64,000 bases of DNA, taken from positions 1,178,001 through 1,242,000 of the forward strand of contig JAHGAU010000004.1 in NCBI GenBank assembly GCA_019925105.1, given 5' to 3'. A program made the position numbers and the translations under genes. Each line of letters starts with the position of its first letter. Position 1 is the stretch's first letter. This DNA comes from Niebla homalea. Taxonomy: Eukaryota; Ascomycota; Lecanoromycetes; Lecanorales; Ramalinaceae. Of the stretch, positions 36,691 through 47,100 are shown piece by piece. The notes beneath the pieces are model-generated. The model did not search any database and was not told the DNA's origin. It saw only the letters and a program-made list of their open reading frames with translations.

Positions 36691-36719
36691 TAAATATTTC
36701 TTCCTTTCTAAGTTAAGGA

Positions 36720-37184
36720 TTATACCGTTTTTTTATAAATCTTATAATGAAAAGTTTAATGAAAGATTTATCGTTAAGCTCGGTTCTAATATTATACCTT
36801 ATTATGTAATCGACTTCCTTAATATATTCCCGCGGTAAATAAATCCTAAAGTCTTTAACAAAGTTTTTAACTGTTTATATAATGAATTTAAACTATTCAT
36901 AATCCTTAAGAAAAACCTTTTAAGTATTTTATATAACTTCTTAAAGGTCGAAATCAATAATATAACTATAAAAACATTATTTACTATAAAATAAGTTATA
37001 ATAAATAATCTAAGATTTTTAAAACACTTTTGAGAACCGCTTAATTAAATCCATTATATTTAGTTTTTAAATCAATTGATTAAGATGTATAATTAAACTA
37101 ATATCATTTAAACGGCACTTTTTTTATAAGCTATGTAATAAGCTTATAGAGGTCAATGGGTATTAAATCTATATAAATGATATT
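36720..37184 (+). pseudogene. Unknown protein relic, 3' part of D1
   Basis: The plus frame reads RIIPFFYKSYNEKFNERFIV, then KLGSNIIPYYVIDFLNIFPR, a stop, INPKVFNKVFNCLYNEFKLF and IILKKNLLSILYNFLKVEIN, then after further TAA/TAG codons AYRGQWVLNLYK. D2 (41330-41790) aligns with it. It is rich in Asn, Lys, Leu and Phe. Stops are mostly RIP-compatible. Family unrecognised. Confidence 0.5.
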
Positions 37185-38741
37185 GATTGATTAATTTATT
37201 TATATATAAGTCTAGCTATCAAGCTAATTTCGGCGTTCTTTAATTTTAATAACTGAGTTACAATTTTTAATATTTATATTTATTTCAAATTTTCTGTTTT
37301 AATACTTCAGAAACGAGGAAACTATACCCGGTTAATTTAAATTTAATTTAGCTTCAAGTTTAACCTAAATTTAAAAAAAAACCTTTCCTTTATAATTATT
37401 TACCTTAATATTATAATTAAGTCTTTACGTTAAGCTGAATTAGATTAATAAATACCTCAAAATCTTAATTTTTTATTTCGGCCGGGAATTTTTTACTATT
37501 ATTATAATTTACGGTAGAAAATTTTGTTATGTTATATTAAACTTACTTAAAAAGATATGGCCTTTATTATATAATTTTACTATTATTAATATTAAAATTC
37601 TTTTTGTATTTATATTTATACTACGAATTTAGCTACATTATCAAATCTGCGACCTGCTCGGATCGAGTAGCTAAAAAAAAAAGGAATTTATTCACTCAGA
37701 CCGCTCGTAAGTTACTTATAAGTATCCAGGAAACTTACGAGCGCTTTAAGCGGTCCCGAGTAAGTAAAAAAAAGTTGAAAATAAAAACGTTTAAAGTAAT
37801 AAGAAAACCGTTTTTATTTTTACAATTTTTTCTTAATAAGCTTTCTTGGCAACGGATATACCCGTAGCCCCTTTTATAAGCCGTAATATTCAACCTCATT
37901 AAAAATAGATTATAGATTTGATTAATTTAGCTAAAAGTTACCCTTAAAACTAATAATTTATCCTTAAGGGGGGGTAATTAAAGGGGGTAATTAAATTAAA
38001 AAAACTTACGGGTAAGTAATAAACTTATAAGTAAATTACGAAACTCATAAAAAAGCCGGATAATCGCGAGCGCTTAAAGGCAAACGAGGGGGGACATTTA
38101 ACCTGCTTAACCTGCTCGCGTATACTCGGAGTAACTATATGCTGGTTTATAAATTTGCAGATGTAGGATATTTCGGTATTCTATAACCATTCTTATTCCT
38201 GGGTTTACCGGGTATTATAAAACCTGCTACCAGGGAAATCAGTTTATACCCTATTTTTACCGGCAGCTTAATAAATATACTTTATACGTCCCTTTACCCG
38301 TCGATTACCTTTATTATTATATATAGTTTATTTAATAAAAATTAAAAATTAAATTATAACCGTTACTGCCTCCATTCTGTCCCCTACTCCGTCCGGTCTT
38401 TACTCTCAGGGTATCTGTTCTTTCAATTAAAATTACTTTAAATTATTTATTACGTAACTTTTTTAATAAATTTTATCTATAATTAACTTTAACTTTTTAT
38501 CGTTAAACCCTTATAGTTTCTTTCTATTGGGCTTACCTAATAATTAAGTTTAATTAAGGTTAACTACAAATACCGGTAAATTATTAAATATTTATTATTA
38601 TCTTATTTTTATTAATTACGTAATATACCGGATGAAGGTTTAAAGGCTCTTAATAAAATCCTTTTTTACCCTTAAAAGATTTAATTATACTGTAGTTTAT
38701 CTTCCGTACGTAAAAATACTATTTCGTTGCGCTCACCCTTA
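37185..38741 (-). mobile_element. SINE-like element S4, with an 826-bp insertion
   Basis: Reverse-orientation copy. The 3' tail ATTGATTGA begins at 37182 on the plus strand and the 5' head ends at about 38741 (reverse complement GGGTGAGCGCAACGAAATAG). The flanks ATATAAATGATATT (37171) and ATATAAATAATATA (38742) are an imperfect target duplication, and D1 appears to resume afterwards. Removing the insertion at 37600-38425 leaves about 730 bp, the size of S1-S3. Not coding. Confidence 0.7.
37600..38425. mobile_element. Unclassified 826-bp insertion in SINE S4
   Basis: Absent from S1-S3; flanked by ATTAAAATT (37591-37599 and 38426-38434), a possible 9-base target duplication. It is of near-normal composition at 37640-37790 and 38060-38420. 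It contains an imperfect hairpin (arms GCTCGTAAGTT at about 37704 and AACTTACGAGC at about 37732, extended by GACCG/CGGTC). An 87-codon open frame runs 37604-37867, with a basic middle (VAKKKRNLFTQTARKLLISI). No terminal inverted repeats and no recognised family. A solo LTR or an orphan non-autonomous element are both possible. Confidence 0.5.
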
Positions 38742-38829
38742 ATATAAATAATATATTTTGAGAATATATTCTCTATTATTTTAAATTCCTGGTATACTAA
38801 TAAGCTCGACTATAATCAAAAGGTAATTA

Positions 38830-39105
38830 TATAAGGATGTTTAAGATTATTATTAAATAATAAACTTAAGCGGATCTATTAGCTTAATTTAGGTATAGTA
38901 ACGTTATTACGGGTATAATGTATTATTAAGCCGTTATATAAACGGTATTAAGACAATTTTATAATACGTATATACCTTATTACCTGGCGGTATATCCCAG
39001 ATTAACTGGGTATATTTCATAGTCTTCTTTCATAAATCTATCTTTATAAATTATACTTAATTCATACTACCCCATTACACTTATACGTCCATGTGTATAA
39101 CAATA
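38830..39105 (+). repeat. LTR-like repeat R2, copy 3
   Basis: This matches 7300-7605 in order and orientation (TATTATTAAGCCGTTATATA, ACGGTATTAAGAC, ATTACCTGGCGGTATATC, and the ending ATACGTCCATGTGTATAACA). Non-coding, probably a solo LTR. Confidence 0.5.
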
Positions 39106-39164
39106 TAATTTCGGGCCCCCTATAGATGATGTGCAATATTTGGAACTATATTATGACCTTATCG

Positions 39165-39380
39165 GAACTTGGTGATCAATTATTGTAGGGTATAGTTTAG
39201 TTATTAGCTAATTTGCCGGACATACGGAATAGCCACTTATCGGCTAAGCGGCTCTTTAGGGGCCTTACGGGGGAGCTCAGAGATTGATATAAGCTAGCTT
39301 ACTTAAATCCTTAAATTCTTTATTTTACATATTAAGGATTTACTTAAATAACGGTTTTATTAAAAAGTACTCTATATACG
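39165..39380 (+). repeat. Copia-like LTR fragment
   Basis: Reverse-complement match to 8810-9052: ATAGCCACTTATCGGCTAAG, CGGCTCTTTA, GGGGAGCTCAGAGATT.ATAT, AAGCTAGCTTA.TTAAATCC and AATAACGG. It lacks the GC-rich 3' part of the other copy. No coding sequence adjoins it. Confidence 0.55.
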
Positions 39381-39419
39381 TCCTTTTTATGGAAAAACCT
39401 ATTATTTTCTTATTACCAC

Positions 39420-42118
39420 TATACCCGGTAAATTAGCCAACGTATTCATTATTATAATTATTTATTTAAACCCCCACTGTTACCGCTTATGTTACCCGAT
39501 TGGCCCCGCGTAATAAAGCCGTTCCGGGGCCCTTATCATTAAAAGGATTAATTAAGGCGTCTTCCGCAGTTAGAAAAATAACGGATTATATTTTATACGG
39601 TTAAGTTAAAAAGTTTATTAATAATAGATTTACGTTCGGGTTTTTATCGTAATTTTATTCTTATTATGCCCGTATCATAAATTTACAGCCGTTAATTAAA
39701 CCCGATATTTTTAATCTTAACGATGATAATAATATTAACGTATAAGAAATTAAGGTTTATTATATATAAAAGCTTATTACTTAATAATTCAGTTAGCCCG
39801 AGGCCTTACCCTTATAAATACTGTAAGCGGGGGGGTAATTATACGTATTAACCGGATAGGTTTTATCTCCTTATATACCTTATTAATAATCCCAGTTATC
39901 TTTTCCTTAATATAAATAGTTTTAAATTAAAATAAAAGGTATAACGTTAAAGTTAAAGGCCTTATAGGGTTTATATTATGATAAACATAAAATATCCTTT
40001 AAAGGTATTTTACTAGGTACGTTTCTTTATAAATATCGTAATATTCATATTAAGCTTCCTTTAATTCAGAAATTTTTGATTTACCGCTATATAAAAAAGG
40101 GATTTAAACTACTTAACTTTTAAGAGGATCGCGATAAAATGTTATTTCCTCGGAACTGGGTTTTAAGCTAAGGAAAATGTATTTAAAAAGGAATATTGCT
40201 TATTATTTATTAATATTTAAATTTATTTTATAATTCTTTATTATTTTAACCCGGATAAACGGCTTAAAATATATAAGATTTGTATAACGAATTAAACTTA
40301 TTTTTTTAAGCTATTAATCTTATATACCCTTAATTCCGTTATTCGTTATTGTTGTATTTTTATCGGCTATATTAAAACTTATAGTTAAAACAGATTAAAG
40401 AACTTAACGGTTTATAACGCGGATAAAATTTATAGCGTTTTAAGACCCTACCTTAATATAATATCTCTTTAACTTTACGTCCGGCCATTATAATAATATC
40501 GAGATACCGGGATAAAAAGGATTAAGTTTACCGTAATTAAAATAAGGATAAATATATAGTATCCGATTTTAAGTATTGGCGTAACTACGTATATTATAAC
40601 TATAAGGGTTCCTATAAGGCCCGGGATGATATTTAATAAGGTAATCTTAGCACGTTATTACTTAAATAAACCCATAATTAATAATTAATTGACTTTCTAA
40701 TTATTGTTTTATCTTTAATAAGTATTAATAAAAATTTACTTTATTATATAGTAAATATAAATAATAATTGAATAAATAAATTTTTTTTATTTAAAGCTAA
40801 GAAGTAAGATTTTTAACCATATTATTACCCGGACCGTAATTACCGCTTATTAATAGGATAATTAAGCCGTTTTAAGGTAAAATTAGATTATTACCGTTCT
40901 AATAAATCAGCAATCTATTTACTTTACCCGTTAATTATAGAAAACCTTACCGTCTTAAATAACGACATCTATAAATAACTGGTTAAAAACCCTTTTATTA
41001 TTTAGAAGTCCATCCCTAATAAATTATATATATATTCCTTATTAACTTTAAGTTTTAAGTACGATAATAAATAACATTATATCCATAATTTCTTATACCT
41101 TTATAAGGAGTTTATTAATAACGGAATCGACGTCCTTTATAAAGCGCTTAAATATACACTTATTAATAAAGCGATCGACGCGGTAATTATATAGGTCTTA
41201 AACTTTATACTTATTACAAAAAACTTGTCCGATATTTTCCGTTATATCCCGGTAATTATAGATAATCAATAATTATTTAAACTTATTTAAGATAATATTT
41301 CTCATATTAAGTATTTCCTCCTTTTCGGATAGAATTATAGTATTCCTTCAAAAGTTTACAATAAAAAACTTATATCAAATGTTTACTACTAAACTTAATT
41401 TTAATATTATACTTTATTATCTTAACGATTTCCTTAATGTATCTCCGCCGGGGCCCGACTTTAAAGCTTTTAATTAGGCTTTTAACTATTTATATAATAA
41501 ATTTAAATTATCTATAAACTTTAAGAAAAACCTTTTAAATATTATATTTAACTTTTTAAGAATTAAAATAAATATATTAATGATAAAAATACCCTTACTA
41601 TAACATAAACTATAATAAATAATTTAAGGTATTAAGTACGCTTTTAAGAACCGTTTAATTAAATACATTATACTTAAGTTTTTAATAAATTTATTAAGCT
41701 TTTTAGTTAAAATAATATTATTAAAATAACTTTCTCTTTATAGGTTATATAATAAACTCATAAAGGCCGATTGTTATTGAATCTACATGAATAATAAAAT
41801 CCGTAAACATTCTTTTTAATAATGAAAGCTATTAAGTAATTATAATAATTTATATTTAAAACGGCTCTTAATAACCTAATTATATTATTACCCTTATATT
41901 AACGCGTTGTTTATTTACGGTATAAGTAACTATTTACTTGAACATATTAAAGACGTACCTACCCCGGAAATCACCTTTATTTATAGGTTATTTCCTTAGC
42001 TAAAGAGGGTAATATAAACGTCCTTAAGATAACGGCTAGGACTTTAATACTGACTTCCGGTTTCACAACCGCGACTTTACCCAGATTTACCATAACTATT
42101 GTATCGTAAATTGATCTT
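39420..42118 (+). repeat. Element D2: unknown repeat, copy 2
   Basis: Second copy of the element described at 34100-38800, more heavily RIP-mutated in places and without internal insertions. Protein-like plus-strand segments are PYKYCKRGGNYTY (about 39810), HYIHNFLYLYKEFINNGIDV (about 41075), the 41330-41790 stretch equivalent to 36720-37184, and 41935-42010 reading NYLLEHIKDVPTPEITFIYR then LKRVI. The last has no visible counterpart in D1, where other elements intervene. Family unrecognised. Confidence 0.65.
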
Positions 42119-42388
42119 AATTAATATAACGCCGGAATATTGAATGGCGATGAACAAAGGGACCCCAGAGGTTAAAAATAATACGTATACGTATAACTTC
42201 TTTAACAATAAGGCTAACGATTTAATCGCGATAAATACAGGTAATATAATAGTTAAGAATAAGGGGGTGTACGGGTAAGTAGCTTATATTAATAACGAGG
42301 AATAATATAAATAACCCGGAAATAACGTAACGAATAGCCGTTAAATTAAATAAGGGGATTAAGGCCAATAAAATATACGTAAAAGGTA
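42119..42388 (+). mobile_element. LINE copy F, 5' fragment only
   Basis: Begins with the ORF1 start (ATG at 42144; MAMNKGTPEV) and matches copies B and D for about 240 bases, then stops at the TA that borders MITE fragment M2. No LINE sequence follows the MITE. LINEs usually lose their 5' end, so a copy keeping only the 5' end must have been cut by a later deletion or rearrangement. The left edge is placed by analogy with the short leader of other copies. Confidence 0.8.
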
Positions 42389-42530
42389 CTCCGGGAAGCG
42401 GGCCGGGATAGGATGGGATTTGGCAATATATATCCTATCCCGTATTGAATAAGATAAGGCTGAATCCCATCTTATCCTGTCCCTATTCCGCCGGGATAAA
42501 ATTAAGATATATTAAGATCTTAATATTTAT
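42389..42530. mobile_element. MITE fragment M2 (left half)
   Basis: Starts CTCCGGGAAGCGGGCCGGGA after a TA, as in M1, continues through the G-rich arm and the CCGCCGGGATAAAATTAAGA segment, and ends near TTAAGATCTTAATATTTA. The core and right terminal repeat are missing. Confidence 0.7.
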
Positions 42531-42700
42531 TATTAAAATATTGTTTAATAAAAATTATTTAATTAAAATTAAGGGGAAAACCAATTTATTAATTATACTT
42601 TTTTAAGATTATAATAAGTATAATAAAAATTATAATAATTCTTGTAATAATAATTTTAATTATTTATACGTTTATATTAACGTTAATATTAATACTAATA
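42531..42700. other. AT-rich spacer
   Basis: No gene or repeat identified between the MITE fragment and the tandem repeats. Confidence 0.3.
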
Positions 42701-42780
42701 TTATTCTCCCTTTAAGTATCTATATCCCCTTAAGTATTTATATCCCTTTAAGTATTAATACCTTCCCTTTAAGTATTTAC
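42701..42780. repeat. Tandem repeat, unit about 18-21 bases
   Basis: Four imperfect copies of CCCTTTAAGTATTTATAT. Confidence 0.75.
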
Positions 42781-43000
42781 AATATCCGTATAAGATTTAT
42801 TATTATCGTTATTAATATCTTTATTACCCTTATTATTACCGTTATTTTTATCGCTATTATTATTACCGTTATTATTATAATAGGGTTTATTACCGCCACT
42901 ATTATTATTACTATTATTACGACCACACAAAGCACCCCGGGTACTATCACGCCGGGATTCACCACCCCGGGATTTATTATCCCGGGATTTATTACCACGT
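42781..43000. repeat. Low-complexity stretch: ATT runs and CCCGGGATT.A repeats
   Basis: The stretch 42800-42920 is (ATT/ATC/ACC)-type triplets. The stretch 42930-43000 has four spaced CCGGGATT(T/C)A units. The open frame on the minus strand (42777-42998; VINPGIINPGVVNPGVIVPG) is a product of these repeats and I do not call it a gene. Confidence 0.7.
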
Positions 43001-44099
43001 TTAAACTAATAAGCTAAACCGCTTAACGGCTATATATCTATAAATAATAATATAAAGCTTAATTAATTTATAAACGTAAAAAAAAAACCCTTACCAGCTT
43101 ATATTATCGCTTTAATTAATTGACTATGTTTAGCTTAAATAATAATACGTTTAATATAAATATAAACGAGATTATATACTTTTAACGTAAAATTAATAAA
43201 GTATAAGGAATTACATTAATAATTCTATATTTAAAGTAAGAAATAAAATATATTTTTATTATTTCTTAAATTATATAAACAATTATTTATTAAAATCGGA
43301 AATTATCTTTATAAGTTTAATTATAAATAATCTCTTTATATAAACGTATAATTAACGGCAAAATGAATTAAGCTTTAATTAACTTTTAATAACGCTTAAT
43401 TTTATATAATGTTTTTCTTAAATTAATTATATTAATCTTAATAATTATAATAATAATTATATTAAAGACTTATTCTTTAATTATACTTTGTACTTCTTTT
43501 TAATGATTAATATTTTCAGTCTTTTAAAGTCTCTATATTACATATTTATCGTAATAATAATTAAGCTTTCCCTTTAATTAATTTCTTAATAATTTATTTA
43601 ATACGGGTTATTATAGGTAGTTTAATATATATATATATAAAAATATGAGAATGATATCTATTGATTATTTTATAATAAAAAGGATATAAAAAATAGATAT
43701 TAATTAAGTATAAAATAAAAATATAGTTAAATATAAAATAAGAAATTCTTAAGGTAAAATTACTGATTAATACGGATTCATAGTAAATTTTAATACCGCC
43801 GGGATTTATATTTATTTAAGTTTAACTTTAAAAAAGTAAATATTTTAAATTTACTTAAAAAAGTTAAGTAATATAGAATAATAAGTATTATCTTATTATT
43901 ACTTAATATTTTAATTAATAACCTTTTTACCTATCTTTTTAACAATTAAAGTTATTAAATAGAATATTATTTAATCCTTACGGGGCCTATATAACGTTGA
44001 CCTTAATTTTAATTAAATTAAAAAAAAGGCCTTAAAATACTTTAAAAACTTAATAATATACGTAATATATATCGTTTTAATAATATATGTATTTTAACT
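43001..44099. other. AT-rich stretch without gene
   Basis: No open frame, protein motif or repeat edge supported. A (TA)n run lies near 43629. CA/TG partly retained. Confidence 0.4.
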
Positions 44100-44111
44100 T
44101 ATAGTTAAATT

Positions 44112-47100
44112 GATTGATTGATTGATTGATTTATACTACGGGTCTAGCTAAGCTAATTCCGGCGTTCCTTAATACGCGGCCTTTTGGCCTTGTTAGTAAC
44201 CGTAAAAACCTAATACTTATAACGTTAAAGTAAAAACCGGCGTTTACCAGGCCTCCACCCTTTATCCTTTAAAATAAAAGATATTAACGGCCGTTTAAAA
44301 AGTAATAATCTATTTATATACTTCTTATGTTTTAATTCCCTTAAGAAAATCCGTAATATTATAATTATATCCTTATAAAGGCTATTTTTAAGCTCGTTAT
44401 TCTTCCGCTTTTTTATATATTTATATTACCTTAATCTTATATAATACCTTTAAATATCCTTATTAATACTTATATATTTAATATATACCCTTTTTATATT
44501 ATTATCGCTGTTAACTCCTTTAAAGACTTTTAATAAGTATTTATTATTATATCCTTACGGCTATAGAAAATGTTTTCCGGTTTATATAATTAATATAACC
44601 GGTTTCCGTTCTTCTTTTTCTTTTTTAATTAATAATAAGCCTTTTCCGTAAAATCCTTAATTATTTTATTTATTTTTATAGCGAAATTAAACTATAATAA
44701 TAGTCCGGTAAATATTATAAATTTAATAATTACCCGGATATTTTACTTTATAGATAATATTTAACGGTAATTATAAGTATTAATTTTTACGATAAGTCTT
44801 AATTTAACCTCCGTAAATAAGGGATAAAAAATAAAAACGTATATAACGTTTTACTTCCTTTATCCGTACTTATATCCGGCATTTATCCGACTTCCGGTAT
44901 ATATAATAAATAAAAAGTAAGTTAAACCGTTTTTACCCGTTTAAAATTAAATCGTTAATATATTATTATCCTTCCTTATAATATTATAACGGCGGAAATA
45001 CTTATTAATAATCTTTTTATCGTTAAAAATTAAGTAATAACGACTTTAAAGTATAAAATCTTTATATTTTTATTAATATTTAATTTATTTTATTATAGCT
45101 TATAAAATAATCGTTATAGCCTTTACTTTTTAAATCCTTTTAATCTCGGTTTTTTTTACGTTTAATAGGAATTTATATCCGCTTAAATTAACCTTTAAGA
45201 TACTAATAAGGTTAATTTCCTTTTTAACTTATTTTTACTTTATCTTAATAAAAAAAAATATTTTTAGTTTATTCTTTTTAACTTTAAGTTTATTAAAATT
45301 CTAACGGATTTATTTATTTCTTATTATTGTAATTAAATATATATATTTCTTTAACCTTATTTAAGCGATTATTTAATATAACGCGATTTTAATTAGCGGT
45401 ATAAAAACCTTAAACTTTAATACCGGGATAAAGGTTATTTTATAAATACCGTTAATTATTTTTAAATACCGATTCTAGACTTTTTATAATATTTAAATAA
45501 ACTCTTTCTTATATCCCGGAGTACTTTTAAGTATATATTAGATAACTATAACGTATATTATAATTAACTTTATTATAGCCTAATAAATAATCCGGGTTTT
45601 CTATAATATAATTCTTTATATCGATATAGTAAAATAAGTAAAGCCTTTTTCTTATAAAGTTATTTTCTTTAAAAACTTTCTTATATAGTCCTTTTAATTA
45701 AGCTTTTTATTTACTTAAAGGTTAAAAACTTTAATATTAATATCCGGCTTTACCGTAACTTTACTTAAGTTCATTATAATTATTATATCGTATAATTTTG
45801 GGCTTTTAATTATATAATATAAATAAGTTTATACTTATATAATATAAATTAAGCCCCGTAAGTTCTTATTTATTAAAGATAAACTTTATAAGTTTATTTT
45901 AATTTTAAATAATTTATATATATAAAGGTATTATAAATTAAAAGGTAAATATTATTAATAAAGTTTTTAACTTAAACCTTTTATTTTAACTTAATAAACT
46001 TTTCAATTAATAAACCGTTAAAGAATAAAAATAATATAAAAAAAATAAGTAATCTTTAAAGAATCCTTATTATAATAAGCTTTATTAAGTTTATCTTTTA
46101 TTTTAGGTTAATTAATATAATTTAATCGCTTAAGAAATTTTTCATTTATTTAATTAAAAAGAATAATACCTTTTTCTTTTTTAAGTTATATAATAACCTT
46201 TAATAATTTATTTTATTAAAAACATTTATAATATTAAAAGAAAGAAGACTTATAATATATTTCTTCCCGTAACTTTATACCGTATATACGCCGTTAATTA
46301 GTCTTTTAAGGGCTATTTTTATTAACCGATTTCTTTTTATTTTTATTTATTAATTAAAAAAAGTCCGTAATTTTCTATATAGTTATTAAAGATCTTCATT
46401 ATTATTATTTTTAAGGCTTTCTTTAATATATATAAGAGTATAATAAGTTTATAAGACTTTACCTTAAAATAATCCGGCTTAATAAACTTCTTAAAAATAA
46501 TTATTTTTACTTTTTTAAACTTACGTAAATAATAATTAACGTTAAAATATATTTAAAAAAAAAAAAAAAAATTTTTTTAAATAATAAAATTATTATTATT
46601 AAAAATCTATTAAGAATCCTATTTAATCTTAAGGCTTTATTTTTCTTTAATTTATTAATTGCTTTAATTATTATATCTTATACTATTATCTTATTTATTA
46701 ATATAGGGTTAAAGTACGTAATATTATTAATATCGTTTAAGTTAACTTTTAACAGAAAAAAGAAAAATACTCCTTTAAGGGTTTTAATTTTACCGTTAAA
46801 GGTATTAATTAATATATTATTAGGTCTTTTAAGGGACGGGAATTTAAAGATAAACTTTAATTTCTTACTTTATTCTTTATTATACTTTATTAACTTTTAG
46901 ATATTATAAAATAAAACCGTTAAATTATATACCGTAAATTAAAAATATATTTATTTAACCTTTTTAATAGTTTTTTCTTTTTCTTTTTAAGTAATCCTTA
47001 ATTAATTAAGTATTTTTTAGTTTTTATACTTAAAAATTTATTTAATTAGTTTTTTTACTTTTATAATCGTAGTTATATATTCTTTATTTTAATAAATTTT

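Larger units (their letters stand above)
34100..38800 (+). repeat. Element D1: unknown repeat, copy 1, interrupted
   Basis: This matches 39430-41830 (D2) at modest identity over its whole native length. Shared landmarks include TAATAAGTTTAGATC / TAATAGATTTACGTTC, TAGGCGGGGGGGTAATTATACG (34490) against the same block at 39828, and a shared 3' part at 36720-37184 against 41330-41790. D1 is interrupted by a GC-rich insert (35217-35400), a second GC-rich insert (about 36036-36210), a MITE (36284-36690) and a SINE (37185-38741). Plus-strand frames carry relics of one or more proteins (see separate entries). I do not recognise the family; it behaves as a mobile element or recently duplicated gene. 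Ends not defined. Confidence 0.7.

Noticed and set aside
42777..42998. Minus-strand frame with repeated NPG(I/V)I motifs
   Set aside because: Generated by CCCGGGATT.A and ATT-type repeats; no other coding evidence.
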